A DNA stretch of 53,855 bases from positions 222 to 54,076 of the forward strand of contig NKYR01000191.1 of NCBI GenBank assembly GCA_003184365.1, written 5' to 3'. The notes below the pieces were generated by a model, which made no database searches, had not been told where the DNA came from, and saw only the letters and a list, made by a program, of their open reading frames with translations. This document shows positions 1-10,225 of this stretch, piece after piece. Numbering within the stretch: position 1 is the stretch's first letter; each line of letters starts with the position of its first letter. Both the position numbers and the translations under genes were made by a program. The stretch comes from Evernia prunastri. Lineage: Eukaryota > Ascomycota > Lecanoromycetes > Lecanorales > Parmeliaceae.

Positions 1-45
1 ATTATAGTGTTACGGTGTGAAGTCAGCCCTACCCTAGCCCCGATC

Positions 46-515
46 TAGCCCAGTCAGCCAAGGGTCGCTAGGACCTCATTCCAACAGTTGGATGCGAGCA
101 TCTATGCGATAGATGCAATAAGCTAGTCTAGCGTGTCATCTGTTCTCATATAGGGGCGCTGGTCGCCCACTTCCTGTTTTCCTTCTTCGTCTTTCGTCTT
201 GTAAATAGACCTGACCCTACCAGACCAAGTATACCAAGTGGTAGTCCTAGCCTAGCCTCGTTCCTTGACANATTAAAAAAAAGTCTGTTGTAGCCCAGTT
301 AGCCAAGGGTCGCTAGGACCTCATTCCAACAGTTGGATGCGAGCATCTATGCGATAGATGCAATAAGCTAGTCTAGCGTGTCATCTGTTCTCATATAGGG
401 GCGCTGGTCGCCCACTTCCTGTTTTCCTTCTTCGTCTTTCGTCTTGTAAATAGACCTGACCCTACCAGACCAAGTATACCAAGTGGTAGTCCTAGCCTAG
501 CCTCGTTCCTTGACA
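46..515. repeat. Two copies of a ~220-bp repeat unit split by a join
   Basis: Bases ~46-270 and ~291-514 are nearly the same sequence, each ending in CCTCGTTCCTTGACA. The first copy is preceded by ordinary sequence and the second by the right end of a Tc1-type transposon. A single N at 271 separates them. The reverse complement of the unit's end (TGTCAAGGAACGAGG) recurs at ~2152 inside the transposon's 5' region, so the unit is probably related to that element's non-coding part. No protein is encoded. Confidence 0.75.
272..292 (+). repeat. Isolated right terminal inverted repeat of the Tc1-type element
   Basis: The sequence ATTAAAAAAAAGTCTGTTG followed by TA is the same right end seen at ~4824, 6359 and 7321. 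Only the last ~20 bases are present because the N at 271 cuts the rest off. It abuts the second copy of the 220-bp unit, marking an insertion site different from the others. Confidence 0.75.
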
Positions 516-794
516 TATAGAAATAGCGAGTAAATTATGCTAAGCGACTTTAATCTTTATTATTTAATATAAAAAAATATCGATATAAAGTAAGACGATA
601 AAATTGAGGAGTTAATTATGATAGCTGAAGCATTTACAATAAAATAAATACTATCGATAAAAACGACTACATATAAAAAAAATTGTTATACTACGATAGA
701 TTTAATATTTATAACTTCGAAATTAATAAACAAAGTTATTAAATGCGATATCGAAGAAGTCTTTGAGAGTAATTTAGATTATTTATTTATTCTC
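515..794 (+). pseudogene. RIP-decayed LINE endonuclease remnant
   Basis: The stretch is very AT-rich, with stops in all frames. At ~690-800 one frame still reads TTIDLIFITSKLINKV...KCDIEE...LDYLFI. This matches the end of the endonuclease domain of fungal Tad-type LINEs (family pattern TIDL...V..CD..ED..SDHLPI). Substitutions such as the lost SDHLPI box fit C:G to T:A decay. It belongs with the reverse transcriptase remnant at 1861-2100 and 6360-6505. Assignment rests on motif recognition by eye. Confidence 0.65.
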
Positions 795-1065
795 ACGTGT
801 AAGGGCAAGGGGCGGTGAGGCGGCTTGCGACGGCTAGGATCGGCATTGCTATGCCGCAAGGCATGAAGCCAGTTGGAATGCTTGGCAGGAGTCTTAAATA
901 TCCGCGCACCCACCTTGTTTCTTCTTCTTCCTTAGCTATTAGTTCACTTAGCAATCGAACGTATACTTCTACGCACCACGCTCATATAACTTCGCTTAGT
1001 GCCTAGCTGCTACGCAGTTCCATGAAAAGAGGCTTTGCTACCTCACATCACGTTTCTAAAGCTAA
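795..1065. other. GC-richer, non-decayed island inside the LINE relic
   Basis: About 270 bases of balanced composition interrupt the AT-rich LINE remnant; LINE-like peptide is readable just left (ending LDYLFI) and just right (ERNFNQINFEI). It carries a 63-codon open frame (815-1006) with no recognisable family. I found no convincing inverted ends or target duplication. It may be a short insertion that escaped RIP or a join between different copies. Confidence 0.45.
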
Positions 1066-2100
1066 TCACGATAGATTTTATATCGATATCTGAGCGAAAT
1101 TTTAATCAAATAAACTTCGAAATATTGAGAGAGATACTAAAGAAACTTATTAACTTCAAAGAATATCTTAATTAGTAATCGAAGAGATTCATATAATTAA
1201 ATAGTGAAATCGATTCTTAAGTAATAGTTATAATAAATGCTCTTTAAACGATTATAACTTAGTCTATATCGCTCAGTAGAATATTATTACGATTTAAATT
1301 CGACTTTATATTTAAATATAAAGACGTTTAACGAGAATCTAAGCGTTTGAAGAAGAGATAAAAAAAGTAGTTAACAGAAAAGATTTGAAACGAATATCGA
1401 ATAATTAAGAACTTTAAAAATAATCTTGTTAAAAAGATTATAAAGAAAGTCTTTCGAGAGTTTATAATTTAGATATGCGAATTATTCGAGATAATGTGAA
1501 AGAAGATCAAATGAGTTCGCAAATAGCTAATAAAATAAATTCATTTTTTTTTTATTAAGCGACGAAAATAAAATAAAGATTAGCGAGTCGAAGATTAAAA
1601 TCAATCTACTGCTTAGAATATTCTTTTTATCGTCTATTTAGATCGATCTAATCGATATCGAGAACGATATAATATATTTAAATATACATACGATAAAAAT
1701 AATCACTATTAACGAGATTCGAAAGATAATAACGTAATTCTCATTAAAGAAGATTTTTAACGAGAATAAAATCTCAAATCTTATTTTTAAAGAGATTAGC
1801 GCTATTCTTCTTTTTTATTTATATTGAATATTTAATATATATCTTACGAATAGCTACTACTTGAATTACTTCAGAGCATTAATAATAGTAATTCTTTTTA
1901 AGTTTAAAAAGAATTATTCTATTTCAAAAAAATATAGATATATTACACTATTAAGCATTATAGAAAAGATAATAAAGTTTATTCTCGTTAAGCGAATTGC
2001 ATATCTAGCGAAGACTTATCAATTATTATTATTCATATATATAAAAGATAGACGACTTAGATTATACGAGCATAATATTTATTATCTATTAAAACGTATC
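1066..2100 (+). pseudogene. RIP-decayed LINE: post-endonuclease region and start of reverse transcriptase
   Basis: Near 1090-1160 a frame reads ERNFNQINFEILREILKK, like the region after the endonuclease of Tad-type LINEs. From 1861 to 2100 an open frame reads YRYITLLSIIEKIIKFILVK then RIAYLAKTYQLL and EHNIYYLLKRIY. This parallels the family pattern YRPIALLNTLGK..E..LA.RL.YLAE..LLP...GGR....EHA...L.E.I. The first residue of 1861 is TTG, not a true start. The frame is cut at 2101 by the transposon and resumes at 6360. The element cannot be functional. Confidence 0.7.
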
Positions 2101-2131
2101 TACAACAGACCTTTTTTTTAATTAATCCCCA
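2101..2131 (+). repeat. Left terminal inverted repeat
   Basis: This is the only left end in the window. It directly follows the LINE reverse transcriptase codons for RIY, so the LINE frame is interrupted at a TA. The sequence is the inverted match of the right ends at ~4794-4824, 6329-6359 and 7291-7321. Confidence 0.8.
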
Positions 2132-2703
2132 CTCGAGGTTTTGCCGCAAAATGTCAAGGAACGAGGTATTGGCGAAGAATGTGCATTATTACTAGGCTAT
2201 ATTATACGTAGGTGAAAGGCCAAGACGAAAGACAAGGAATCAAGCTAGGGCAGGGCCAGCTGCTATCTAAATAGAAGCTGGCGCACGGTCCTTTAACCCA
2301 CATCTTCATTTCCCATATACCCGATATGCGCGGATGATGTAAAGGTTAAACGAGACTAGGCGAGATCAGCACGAGACGAGGCTGCACCATGACACAAAAC
2401 GCGTATTTCGCGACTTTCTCACCAAAACCATTCAAATACCTACATTATTATGGGACGTAGCAAGGGCGCAATAGACCTTCCGGANACAAGGAATCAAGCT
2501 GGGGCAGGGCCAGCTGCTATCTAAATAGAAGCTGGCGCACGGTCCTTTAACCCACATCTTCATTTCCCATATACCCGATATGCGCGGATGATGTAAAGGT
2601 TAAACGAGACTAGGCGAGATCAGCACGAGACGAGGCTGCACCATGACACAAAACGCGTATTTCGCGACTTTCTCACCAAAACCATTCAAATACCTACATT
2701 ATT

Positions 2704-3246
2704 ATGGGACGTACCAAGGGCGCAATAGACCTTCCGGAGGCCAAACGAGGGGCCCTGATAGAGCTTAAGAAGGAGAATCATACATCCAATCGTCAGCTTG
2801 CAAGGCAGTACCATTGCGATAAGAAAACAGTGGCAAATGTTCTCAAACGCGCCGGAGACGCGCAAAAGGAGAATATTAACCCATTATCTTCAGAGGCCCA
2901 CCAACGACGTCCTCAATCAGGAAGACCTCTAGTAATTAACGAGAGGCAGCAACGGCAGCTAGTTAGACATGCCACTAAGAACAAATTCCAACGTCGCAAG
3001 CCCTGGGTCAGAATTGCTCGAGAACTTGGGATTATGGCCTCTAAGTCAGCTATCAACTCTGCGTTTGTTCGGGCTGGATATGGTCGATACCCACCTCGTC
3101 ACAAGCCTTTGTTGACACCGGAAATGAAAGAGGAACGTCTTGAGTTCGTAACGGAGTGGGGACCGAAGCTGGAAGGGAAAGAACATATAATTGTGCACAC
3201 TGATGAGACTTCGGTGCGGGTTGGCGAATCTCGGGGACAGATCTAG
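2704..3246 (+). pseudogene. Tc1-type transposase, N-terminal half (copy before N 3261)
   Basis: 180 codons are open from ATG 2704 to an in-frame TAG. The product begins MGRTKGAIDLPEAKRGALIE and has an N-terminal helix-turn-helix (residues ~15-45), a second DNA-binding region (~75-130) and the first catalytic Asp in HTDETSV (~165). The translation is identical to the one at 3415-3957, and the sequence is cut off by N 3261. It is probably the same locus placed twice by the assembler. Confidence 0.75.
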
Positions 3247-3414
3247 GTGACTAGACTTCANCCCACATCTTCATTTCCCATATACCCGATATGCGCGGAT
3301 GATGTAAAGGTTAAACGAGACTAGGCGAGATCAGCACGAGACGAGGCTGCACCATGACACAAAACGCGTATTTCGCGACTTTCTCACCAAAACCATTCAA
3401 ATACCTACATTATT

Positions 3415-4680
3415 ATGGGACGTACCAAGGGCGCAATAGACCTTCCGGAGGCCAAACGAGGGGCCCTGATAGAGCTTAAGAAGGAGAATCATACATCCAA
3501 TCGTCAGCTTGCAAGGCAGTACCATTGCGATAAGAAAACAGTGGCAAATGTTCTCAAACGCGCCGGAGACGCGCAAAAGGAGAATATTAACCCATTATCT
3601 TCAGAGGCCCACCAACGACGTCCTCAATCAGGAAGACCTCTAGTAATTAACGAGAGGCAGCAACGGCAGCTAGTTAGACATGCCACTAAGAACAAATTCC
3701 AACGTCGCAAGCCCTGGGTTAGAATTGCTCGAGAACTTGGGATTATGGCCTCTAAGTCAGCTATCAACTCTGCGTTTGTTCGGGCTGGATATGGTCGATA
3801 CCCACCTCGTCACAAGCCTTTGTTGACACCGGAAATGAAAGAGGAACGTCTTGAGTTCGTAACGGAGTGGGGACCGAAGCTGGAAGGGAAAGAACATATA
3901 ATTGTGCACACTGATGAGACTTCGGTGCGGGTTGGCGAATCTCGGGGACAGATCTAGGTGACTAGACTTCAGGATGAGGCCTACCACAAGGACTGCGTGG
4001 ATATACGATATCGTGGATATACGGAGCTTATGTTTTGGGCTGCGTACACGTCTGAAATGAAGGGCCCGAGCTATATGTTTGACAAGGAGACAGCGGCGGA
4101 GAAAGAGGCTGCTAAAGAGGATCTAGCAGATCGAAATGCTGATATCGATGCTCAACAACAAATCGTACGAGAGCAGTTCCTTGCTGAGCAGGCTAAGAAA
4201 CCGAAAAGTCGACGTCTTAAACGGATTCCAAAGGTTAAAGGTGTTGGATATGAGCGGAACAAAAATTCCCGAGGAGGGATTGATTGGTATCGCTATCAAA
4301 CATACGTGCTATTGCCTCGATTGATTCCGTTCATTAAGGAAGTTATTGAGAAGTATGGCGAATGCTATCTCGTTCAAGATGGCGCTCCGTCTCATAAAGC
4401 GTGGCAACAGAATGAGCTTTTGGAGATTGAGGGGCTAACTGTTCTTCCTTGGCCTGGCAACTCTCCGGATCTAAATCAGATTGAGCCCTGTTGGTACCAT
4501 TTGAAGCAGTACATCTCGAAGCAACCGTATCCTCCAACTACGAAAGAGCCTACGATTAAGGCCTGGGACGTTGCGTGGCGCGATTTAGAGCAGGAAAGAA
4601 TAGGGAAGTGGTGTGGGAAGATTAGGGCACGAATGGAGCGTGTGATTTTGGCTAAAGGAGATAATAAATTTCATGGCTAG
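3415..4680 (+). pseudogene. Tc1-type transposase with one internal TAG stop
   Basis: This is the most complete transposase in the window: 422 codons from ATG 3415 to TAG 4678-4680, broken only by an in-frame TAG at 3955-3957. The catalytic residues are visible: Asp in HTDETSV before the stop, Asp in LVQDGAPSH, and Glu in LNQIEPCW. Thirty-four residues separate the last two (DD34E). Between the first and second Asp lies a long Lys/Glu-rich, coiled-coil-like insertion (~4080-4250). The TAG could derive from a single G:C to A:T change, as RIP makes. The 16-base GTGACTAG...CAG stretch after it is too short to be an intron. The product would be truncated before the catalytic core is complete, so this copy is probably inactive unless supplied in trans. 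Confidence 0.8.
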
Positions 4681-4843
4681 CCATCTTATAGAGCATCATT
4701 TATTTGATAATTTAGACCACTCTAACGTTATTTAGACGTGTGGTTATTGCGAAATAAAAATAATTAATATGGGTAGGATTTTGATTTTATGGCCGGGGAT
4801 TAATTTAAAAAAAAGTCTGTTGTATTAGATATAAAATTCGAAN

Positions 4844-5571
4844 AATGAAGGGCCCGAGCTATATGTTTGACAAGGAGACAGCGGCGGAGAAAGAGGCTGC
4901 TAAAGAGGATCTAGCAGATCGAAATGCTGATATCGATGCTCAACAACAAATCGTACGAGAGCAGTTCCTTGCTGAGCAGGCTAAGAAACCGAAAAGTCGA
5001 CGTCTTAAACGGATTCCAAAGGTTGAAGGTGTTCGATATGAGCGGAACAAAAATTCCCGAGGAGGGATTGATTGGTATCGCTATCAAACATACGTGCTAT
5101 TGCCCCGATTGATCCCGTTCATTAAGGAAGTTATTGAGAAGTATGGCAAATGCTATCTCGTTCAAGATGGCGCTCCGTCTCATAATGCGTGGCAACAGAA
5201 TGAGCTTTTGGAGATTGAGGGGCTAACTGTTCTTCCTTGGCCTGGCAACTCTCCGGATCTAAATCAGATTGAGCCCTGTTGGTACCATTTAAAGTAGTAC
5301 ATCTCGAAGCAACCGTATCCTCCAACTACGAAAGAGCCTACGATTAAGGCCTGGGACGTTGCGTGGCGCAATTTGGAGCAGGAAAGAATAGGGAAGTGGT
5401 GTGGGAAGATGAGGGCACGAATGGAGCGTGTGATTTTGGCTAAAGGAGATAATAAATTTCATGGCTAGCCATCTTATAAAGCATCATTTATTTGATAATT
5501 TAGATCATTCTAACGTTATTTAGATGTGTGGTTGTTGCGAAATAAAAATAATTAATATGGGTAGGATTTTG
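4844..5571 (+). mobile_element. Tc1-type element fragment, variant B with a second stop
   Basis: This internal fragment lies between Ns 4843 and 5572 and carries the transposase C-terminal half. Relative to the 3415 copy it has scattered transitions, including CAG to TAG after HLK (5295-5297) next to TTG to TTA, a paired change typical of RIP. It shares variant bases (GCGCAATTTGG, AAGATGAGG, GATGTGTGG) with the 6913-7321 fragment, so at least two subtypes exist. Confidence 0.75.
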
Positions 5572-5572
5572 N

Positions 5573-6359
5573 GGCTGCGTACACGTCTGAAATGAAGGGC
5601 CCGAGCTATATGTTTGACAAGGAGACAGCGGCGGAGAAAGAGGCTGCTAAAGAGGATCTAGCAGATCGAAATGCTGATATCGATGCTCAACAACAAATCG
5701 TACGAGAGCAGTTCCTTGCTGAGCAGGCTAAGAAACCGAAAAGTCGACGTCTTAAACGGATTCCAAAGGTTAAAGGTGTTGGATATGAGCGGAACAAAAA
5801 TTCCCGAGGAGGGATTGATTGGTATCGCTATCAAACATACGTGCTATTGCCCCGATTGATCCCGTTCATTAAGGAAGTTATTGAGAAGTATGGCAAATGC
5901 TATCTCGTTCAAGATGGCGCTCCGTCTCATAATGCGTGGCAACAGAATGAGCTTTTGGAGATTGAGGGGCTAACTGTTCTTCCTTGGCCTGGCAACTCTC
6001 CGGATCTAAATCAGATTGAGCCCTGTTGGTACCATTTGAAGCAGTACATCTCGAAGCAACCGTATCCTCCAACTACGAAAGAGCCTACGATTAAGGCCTG
6101 GGACGTTGCGTGGCGCGATTTAGAGCAGGAAAGAATAGGGAAGTGGTGTGGGAAGATTAGGGCACGAATGGAGCGTGTGATTTTGGCTAAAGGAGATAAT
6201 AAATTTCATGGCTAGCCATCTTATAGAGCATCATTTATTTGATAATTTAGACCACTCTAACGTTATTTAGACGTGTGGTTATTGCGAAATAAAAATAATT
6301 AATATGGGTAGGATTTTGATTTTATGGCCGGGGATTAATTTAAAAAAAAGTCTGTTGTA
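5573..6359 (+). mobile_element. Tc1-type element fragment, variant A, with right end
   Basis: This fragment begins after N 5572, encodes the transposase C-terminal half uninterrupted (5592-6215) and reaches the right inverted repeat and TA at 6358-6359. It carries the variant A bases of the 3415-4824 copy. The flank that follows (TTAGATATAAAATTCGAA) is identical to the 18 bases after the right end at 4824. Both therefore appear to be the same genomic insertion placed twice. Confidence 0.75.
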
Positions 6360-6505
6360 TTAGATATAAAATTCGAATAAAATAGTTATAATATTACTAT
6401 TGAACGTATTAGACGTATATAATAAAATCTCTTATTTTAGATTACTAAATAATCTTCGAAAACGATTAATAGATTCGAATATTATCAAATAAATAGAATT
6501 CTTAT
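6360..6505 (+). pseudogene. LINE reverse transcriptase remnant, right of the transposon
   Basis: One frame reads NKIVIILLLNVLDVYNKISY then FRLLNNLRKRLIDSNIIK. This matches the catalytic box of Tad-type reverse transcriptases (LLLDVSGAFDNV...RLL..LRKR.I) and continues the frame that ends RIY at 2100. Asp to Asn, Ser to Leu, Gly to Asp and Ala to Val differences in the box are each explained by C:G to T:A changes. Both aspartates of the box are lost, so the enzyme is dead. Confidence 0.7.
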
Positions 6506-6523
6506 CGACTCTCTCGAGAAACG

Positions 6524-6911
6524 ATGGCGACCACGAATTGCGAACACACCCACCAGGGCCCCTGCGGGGCTCTAGAGACCTCCAATGTGAAGGTCACGAC
6601 GAGTACAGCCAAGAACCAAGAGGAGGAGTCGGTAGGAGTCGAGGGAGGGCAACGCGATGCCGAAGACAATGTGGGAGAGCAAGACGGACACGCGTTGGCT
6701 ACGCGTATAGACGCGATGAAGAGGATGGAGAGATCGAATAAGGAGGCAGCGAGGGCCACAGAGGACGGCACGAAACAGAAGGAGAAGGGTCACAGACGTG
6801 ACCACGTCAAGAGAATGGGCCAGTTGGTCAAAGACGCGGCGGAAACCGCGAAGAATATATCGTTCGAGGATCTCGACGGACAGAAATTTGGGCTATTTAA
6901 GATGGCAATCC
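6524..6911 (+). CDS. Unknown Lys/Glu-rich ORF, 3' end lost at N 6912
   Basis: From ATG 6524 an open frame of ~129 codons starts MATTNCEHTHQGPCGALETS and is rich in Lys, Glu, Arg and Ala. It runs into the single N at 6912, after which transposase sequence begins in the same frame by accident. It is not AT-decayed although it directly follows the RIP-decayed LINE. I do not recognise a family. It could be the first ORF (gag-like) of another retroelement or a 5' fragment of a host gene. The apparent fusion to transposase should not be believed. Confidence 0.4.
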
Positions 6912-6912
6912 N

Positions 6913-7321
6913 GCTTTTGGAGATTGAGGGGCTAACTGTTCTTCCTTGGCCTGGCAACTCTCCGGATCTAAATCAGATTGAGCCCTGTTGGTACCATTTG
7001 AAGCAGTACATCTCGAAGCAACCGTATCCTCCAACTACGAAAGAGCCTACGATTAAGGCCTGGGACGTTGCGTGGCGCAATTTGGAGCAGGAAAGAATAG
7101 GGAAGTGGTGTGGGAAGATGAGGGCACGAATGGAGCGTGTGATTTTGGCTAAAGGAGATAATAAATTTCATGGCTAGCCATCTTATAGAGCATCATTTAT
7201 TTGATAATTTAGATCATTCTAACGTTATTTAGATGTGTGGTTGTTGCGAAATAAAAATAATTAATATGGGTAGGATTTTGATTTTCTGGCCGGGGATTAA
7301 TTTAAAAAAAAGTCTGTTGTA
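6913..7321 (+). mobile_element. Tc1-type element 3' fragment, variant B, third insertion site
   Basis: The fragment encodes the last ~80 transposase residues (from LLEIEGLTVLPWPGNSPDLN) and ends with the right inverted repeat and TA at 7320-7321. The flank (TAGCTGACTGGCTCAGC) differs from those of the other right ends, so this is another genomic insertion. Everything to the right of 7321 is therefore linked only to this fragment, not necessarily to the LINE locus. Confidence 0.75.
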
Positions 7322-10225
7322 TAGCTGACTGGCTCAGCACCTGCAGTTTCATCTGCTTTAAACTGCCATGGTCACCATATCCGAGCAGGACCCTAAGCCG
7401 CAGCAGAAGTATGCCGCTTCATCACCCTTTAAGGATACAAAGCTTTGGGAGAAAGAAGCACGTTGTTTGATCAGTATGATTGGCAACGAGACGATGAGTT
7501 AGAGCCGAGAGCAAGATATCTACTGTGGTAACGGAGTACCGGAGGGTGTCAAGAAGGCTCTCACAAGAGGATTCTGGTAGAATAAGATACAGTCCACCAC
7601 AATGTAATTATTTGAGACGGGCTCGACCCTCTATTGACGACCATCCTCATGCTATCCTGGTGCTCCGCCTTTCTCTAAGTACCATCGATGTCTTCGAAGC
7701 TTCGCAGGAGAAGCTTTCGACTATGCTTTGGACGGGCCATTGAGGCAACATGTTTGTGAAAATTTCTGCTGGCCAGATTCTGGAGGTGGATGCAATGAAG
7801 GTGATGCCTAGACATTCCTAAAGACTTGTATTCATATCGTGATGTCGGGCTAAATTCCTGCAGATCCTATTCCCGCGTCATCTTCGACCTGCCATTCGTT
7901 ACTCTAACGTCTATTCGGTCTTCGCGCCTTCCGGAGGTACACCCTTCTTGCTTCCTTCAATCTGAGGGTCTGCTCCGAGTTTACTTCTTCTGGTCTCTCA
8001 TATATTCGTGCCCTATGTCTTTGGATCCAATTCCGCGAGCCAATATAAACATGCAATGACTGACCAGTTTATTGAAGGTGAAAAGAATTGCACCAAAGAA
8101 ATCTGGGTTTGGAAACATCATCGAACAGAATGATTGCTGATTCATTTGAGCCACCAGCCCAGGACAGGAGCGATCGTCTCTACCACCAATAGCCATGACG
8201 TTTGAAGAGCTGGATGGACTGAGTGAACCTTGATGTTGATGTCGAAGCGGATAGCGGTATTTTGAGTCTTGGCAATGTCGATTCAGAGCTTCATGAAAAA
8301 GAAGTTGTGCGGCTTTGGTCACCATCTGGTGGAGTGCATTAAGGCTGGTATAGTCCGCATGGGGCCATTTGTACCTGAGGCTGAAGATTCTGGCTGCATC
8401 ATCAAGACCAACACCAACACCAAGCTCGGAACGTCGCCTCATCCCGAAGAAGAAAGCCTTCCAGTCCGAACCAGGCAGCGCATGGAGGAACTCCAAGATG
8501 GTTAAGCGCTGGAAGGTGGGTGGCGAGGCTGAGAACCGAATACTCAAACGGGTTCTGGTAACTGGTAACTGTATCCGTGATCCTAACGGAGAATCTATAC
8601 CAATCTCTCATTCCATTTCAGTGCCCTTTTATCAATGTCATGGTGCGTAGTGACGGTTGCTATAAAGTATACAGCAGAACAGCATCAAGAAATGCCATTG
8701 GCGACAAGCATTGATGGAGCAAAGGAAGAAATTGACATCAAACTTTCACTCTTTGCATTCTTGTGCTCCATTACAAAGGATTGGTGGGTGTGGATGACAC
8801 ACAGATTATGTAACATGAACATGCCCAGACTCATCTAACCAGATGCCGTATAGCGTATGATATCTAGCCGTTATCGCGAATGACAGCTTCTGTCTTTGTC
8901 TGTCCAGCTTGAACCTCATTATATTTTCAAACCCGCCAATTGCCTAATGCTCTTGACTGATGCTTGGCTCCCACACTCAACGCGATATCTTTCACTAAGC
9001 GCAAATCAATGCTACCACCCTGCACTGTGCTTCTCCAACAGCATGATATTGGCCCCTGAATATCTCTTTCGAAGCAACGCCGGTCCATGTCAGAAGGTCA
9101 CAAATGAAGGTGATTGAAGGCCTGGATGCTTTTGATTAATCCCAGTGTTCTTTGGCTTCGCGTAGCAGGTCCTACCGAAGGGATGTCATGCAACAGGTCG
9201 TCCAAGCCTTTTTCCTCCAGCAAACAGTCTCTCTCCTGTACCACCACACCCACAGGGTTGCATGGCGTTGCCATCTCGTCGAGTATCGCTTGTGTGTACG
9301 GATCTGTTGTCCGAGAAGCCTCGCCCTGGTAGAGCGTAATATCATGGATTCGGCTCACATCTGGCCATGCCATCGATGCACATTTTTTCCTTGTCCCTCC
9401 ATCGAAAACCGGCTCCATGCGTCGGCCAATCTACTTCCTGGTTTCTATTCCAACAATGCCGTACCCTGCCCATACCCCGCATAACTTTTCCGATGTGGAT
9501 GACTGTGTGTTTTGATAAAGAGCACAAGCAGCTTCCCAGTCACTAGCCAACATTGTCGACTCGTGTGGCAGAGCACATAGGTAGGGCAAACCCGTTCAAG
9601 TCTGGAACGCCTGTTCAAGATTTGACTGACGGGTCGAAGGTAAAAGAGGAAGCTTCGTTGATGTGTAGAAGTGTGAAGCTTTTGTGCCGTCAGAGCTAAT
9701 CCGCGCCAAATGTTCTGTGAACTGAGTACTCGTCGGGTATACATAGCGTTGCCTGTTACACTTTTGGTCTGTCTTGCACTTCACTATGCCTTGTCGCTGC
9801 CCGTCTCCTTCCCTGACACCAATCTTTCCCTTTTCCTTTGCCTGCTCCGCTTCTGCCTGTTCAGGAATACCCTCGAGAACACGACTTCAAAAAGATCATG
9901 AAGGTCGCCAAGAATCATCTGGCAGAAACCCACTCAGAGAGAGCGAGAGTACCTTGTTGGTCACATGCAGGACCGCTATGTCCCTAGACAGATGACGCGA
10001 AGGATGATTACAGCCTCAAGACCTTGAATAGCCACATCCGCCTTCCGGATCGCTGCCCAGGACTGGCGAGATCGGTCAAAGTCGGTATACATTGAGGCTG
10101 TAGAGGTCTTCCAACCGGGTGTCCAGTAGGACTGAACCTGGGGCATATTACTGTATGAGAGATCACACACGGACTTCTGACGGCTTGGGGTCTGCCTATT
10201 TTATCGGCTGTAAACGTCCAACGCC
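7322..10225. other. No confident gene; non-RIP, gene-poor
   Basis: Base composition is balanced, unlike the LINE region. Open frames are short and overlap on both strands. A minus-strand frame at 9098-9418 (containing DITLYQGEASRTTDPYTQAI) and one at 7981-8547 look mildly protein-like, but I recognise no family and cannot join them with plausible introns. Decayed genes are possible. Confidence 0.5.

Larger units (their letters stand above)
2101..4824 (+). mobile_element. Tc1/mariner-type transposon (assembly mosaic), inserted in LINE
   Basis: The element starts at the TA of 2101-2102 with CAACAGAC and ends at ~4822 with GTCTGTTG before TA 4823-4824. The ends are inverted repeats of ~30 bp with about two mismatches (left TACAACAGACCTTTTTTTTA, right its near reverse complement). 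The TA duplication, inverted ends and a DD34E transposase define a Tc1/mariner element. Single Ns at 2485 and 3261 are followed by sequence that jumps back within the element, so this interval contains parts of three reads of the same region. A real copy would be about 2 kb. Confidence 0.8.

Noticed and set aside
2704..6215. Tandem amplification of transposase genes
   Set aside because: Copies are separated by single-N joins, share identical flanks or begin mid-element; a mosaic assembly explains them better.
6524..7177. Apparent fusion of a Lys/Glu-rich protein to transposase
   Set aside because: The frame crosses the N at 6912, an assembly join; the two halves are unrelated sequences.
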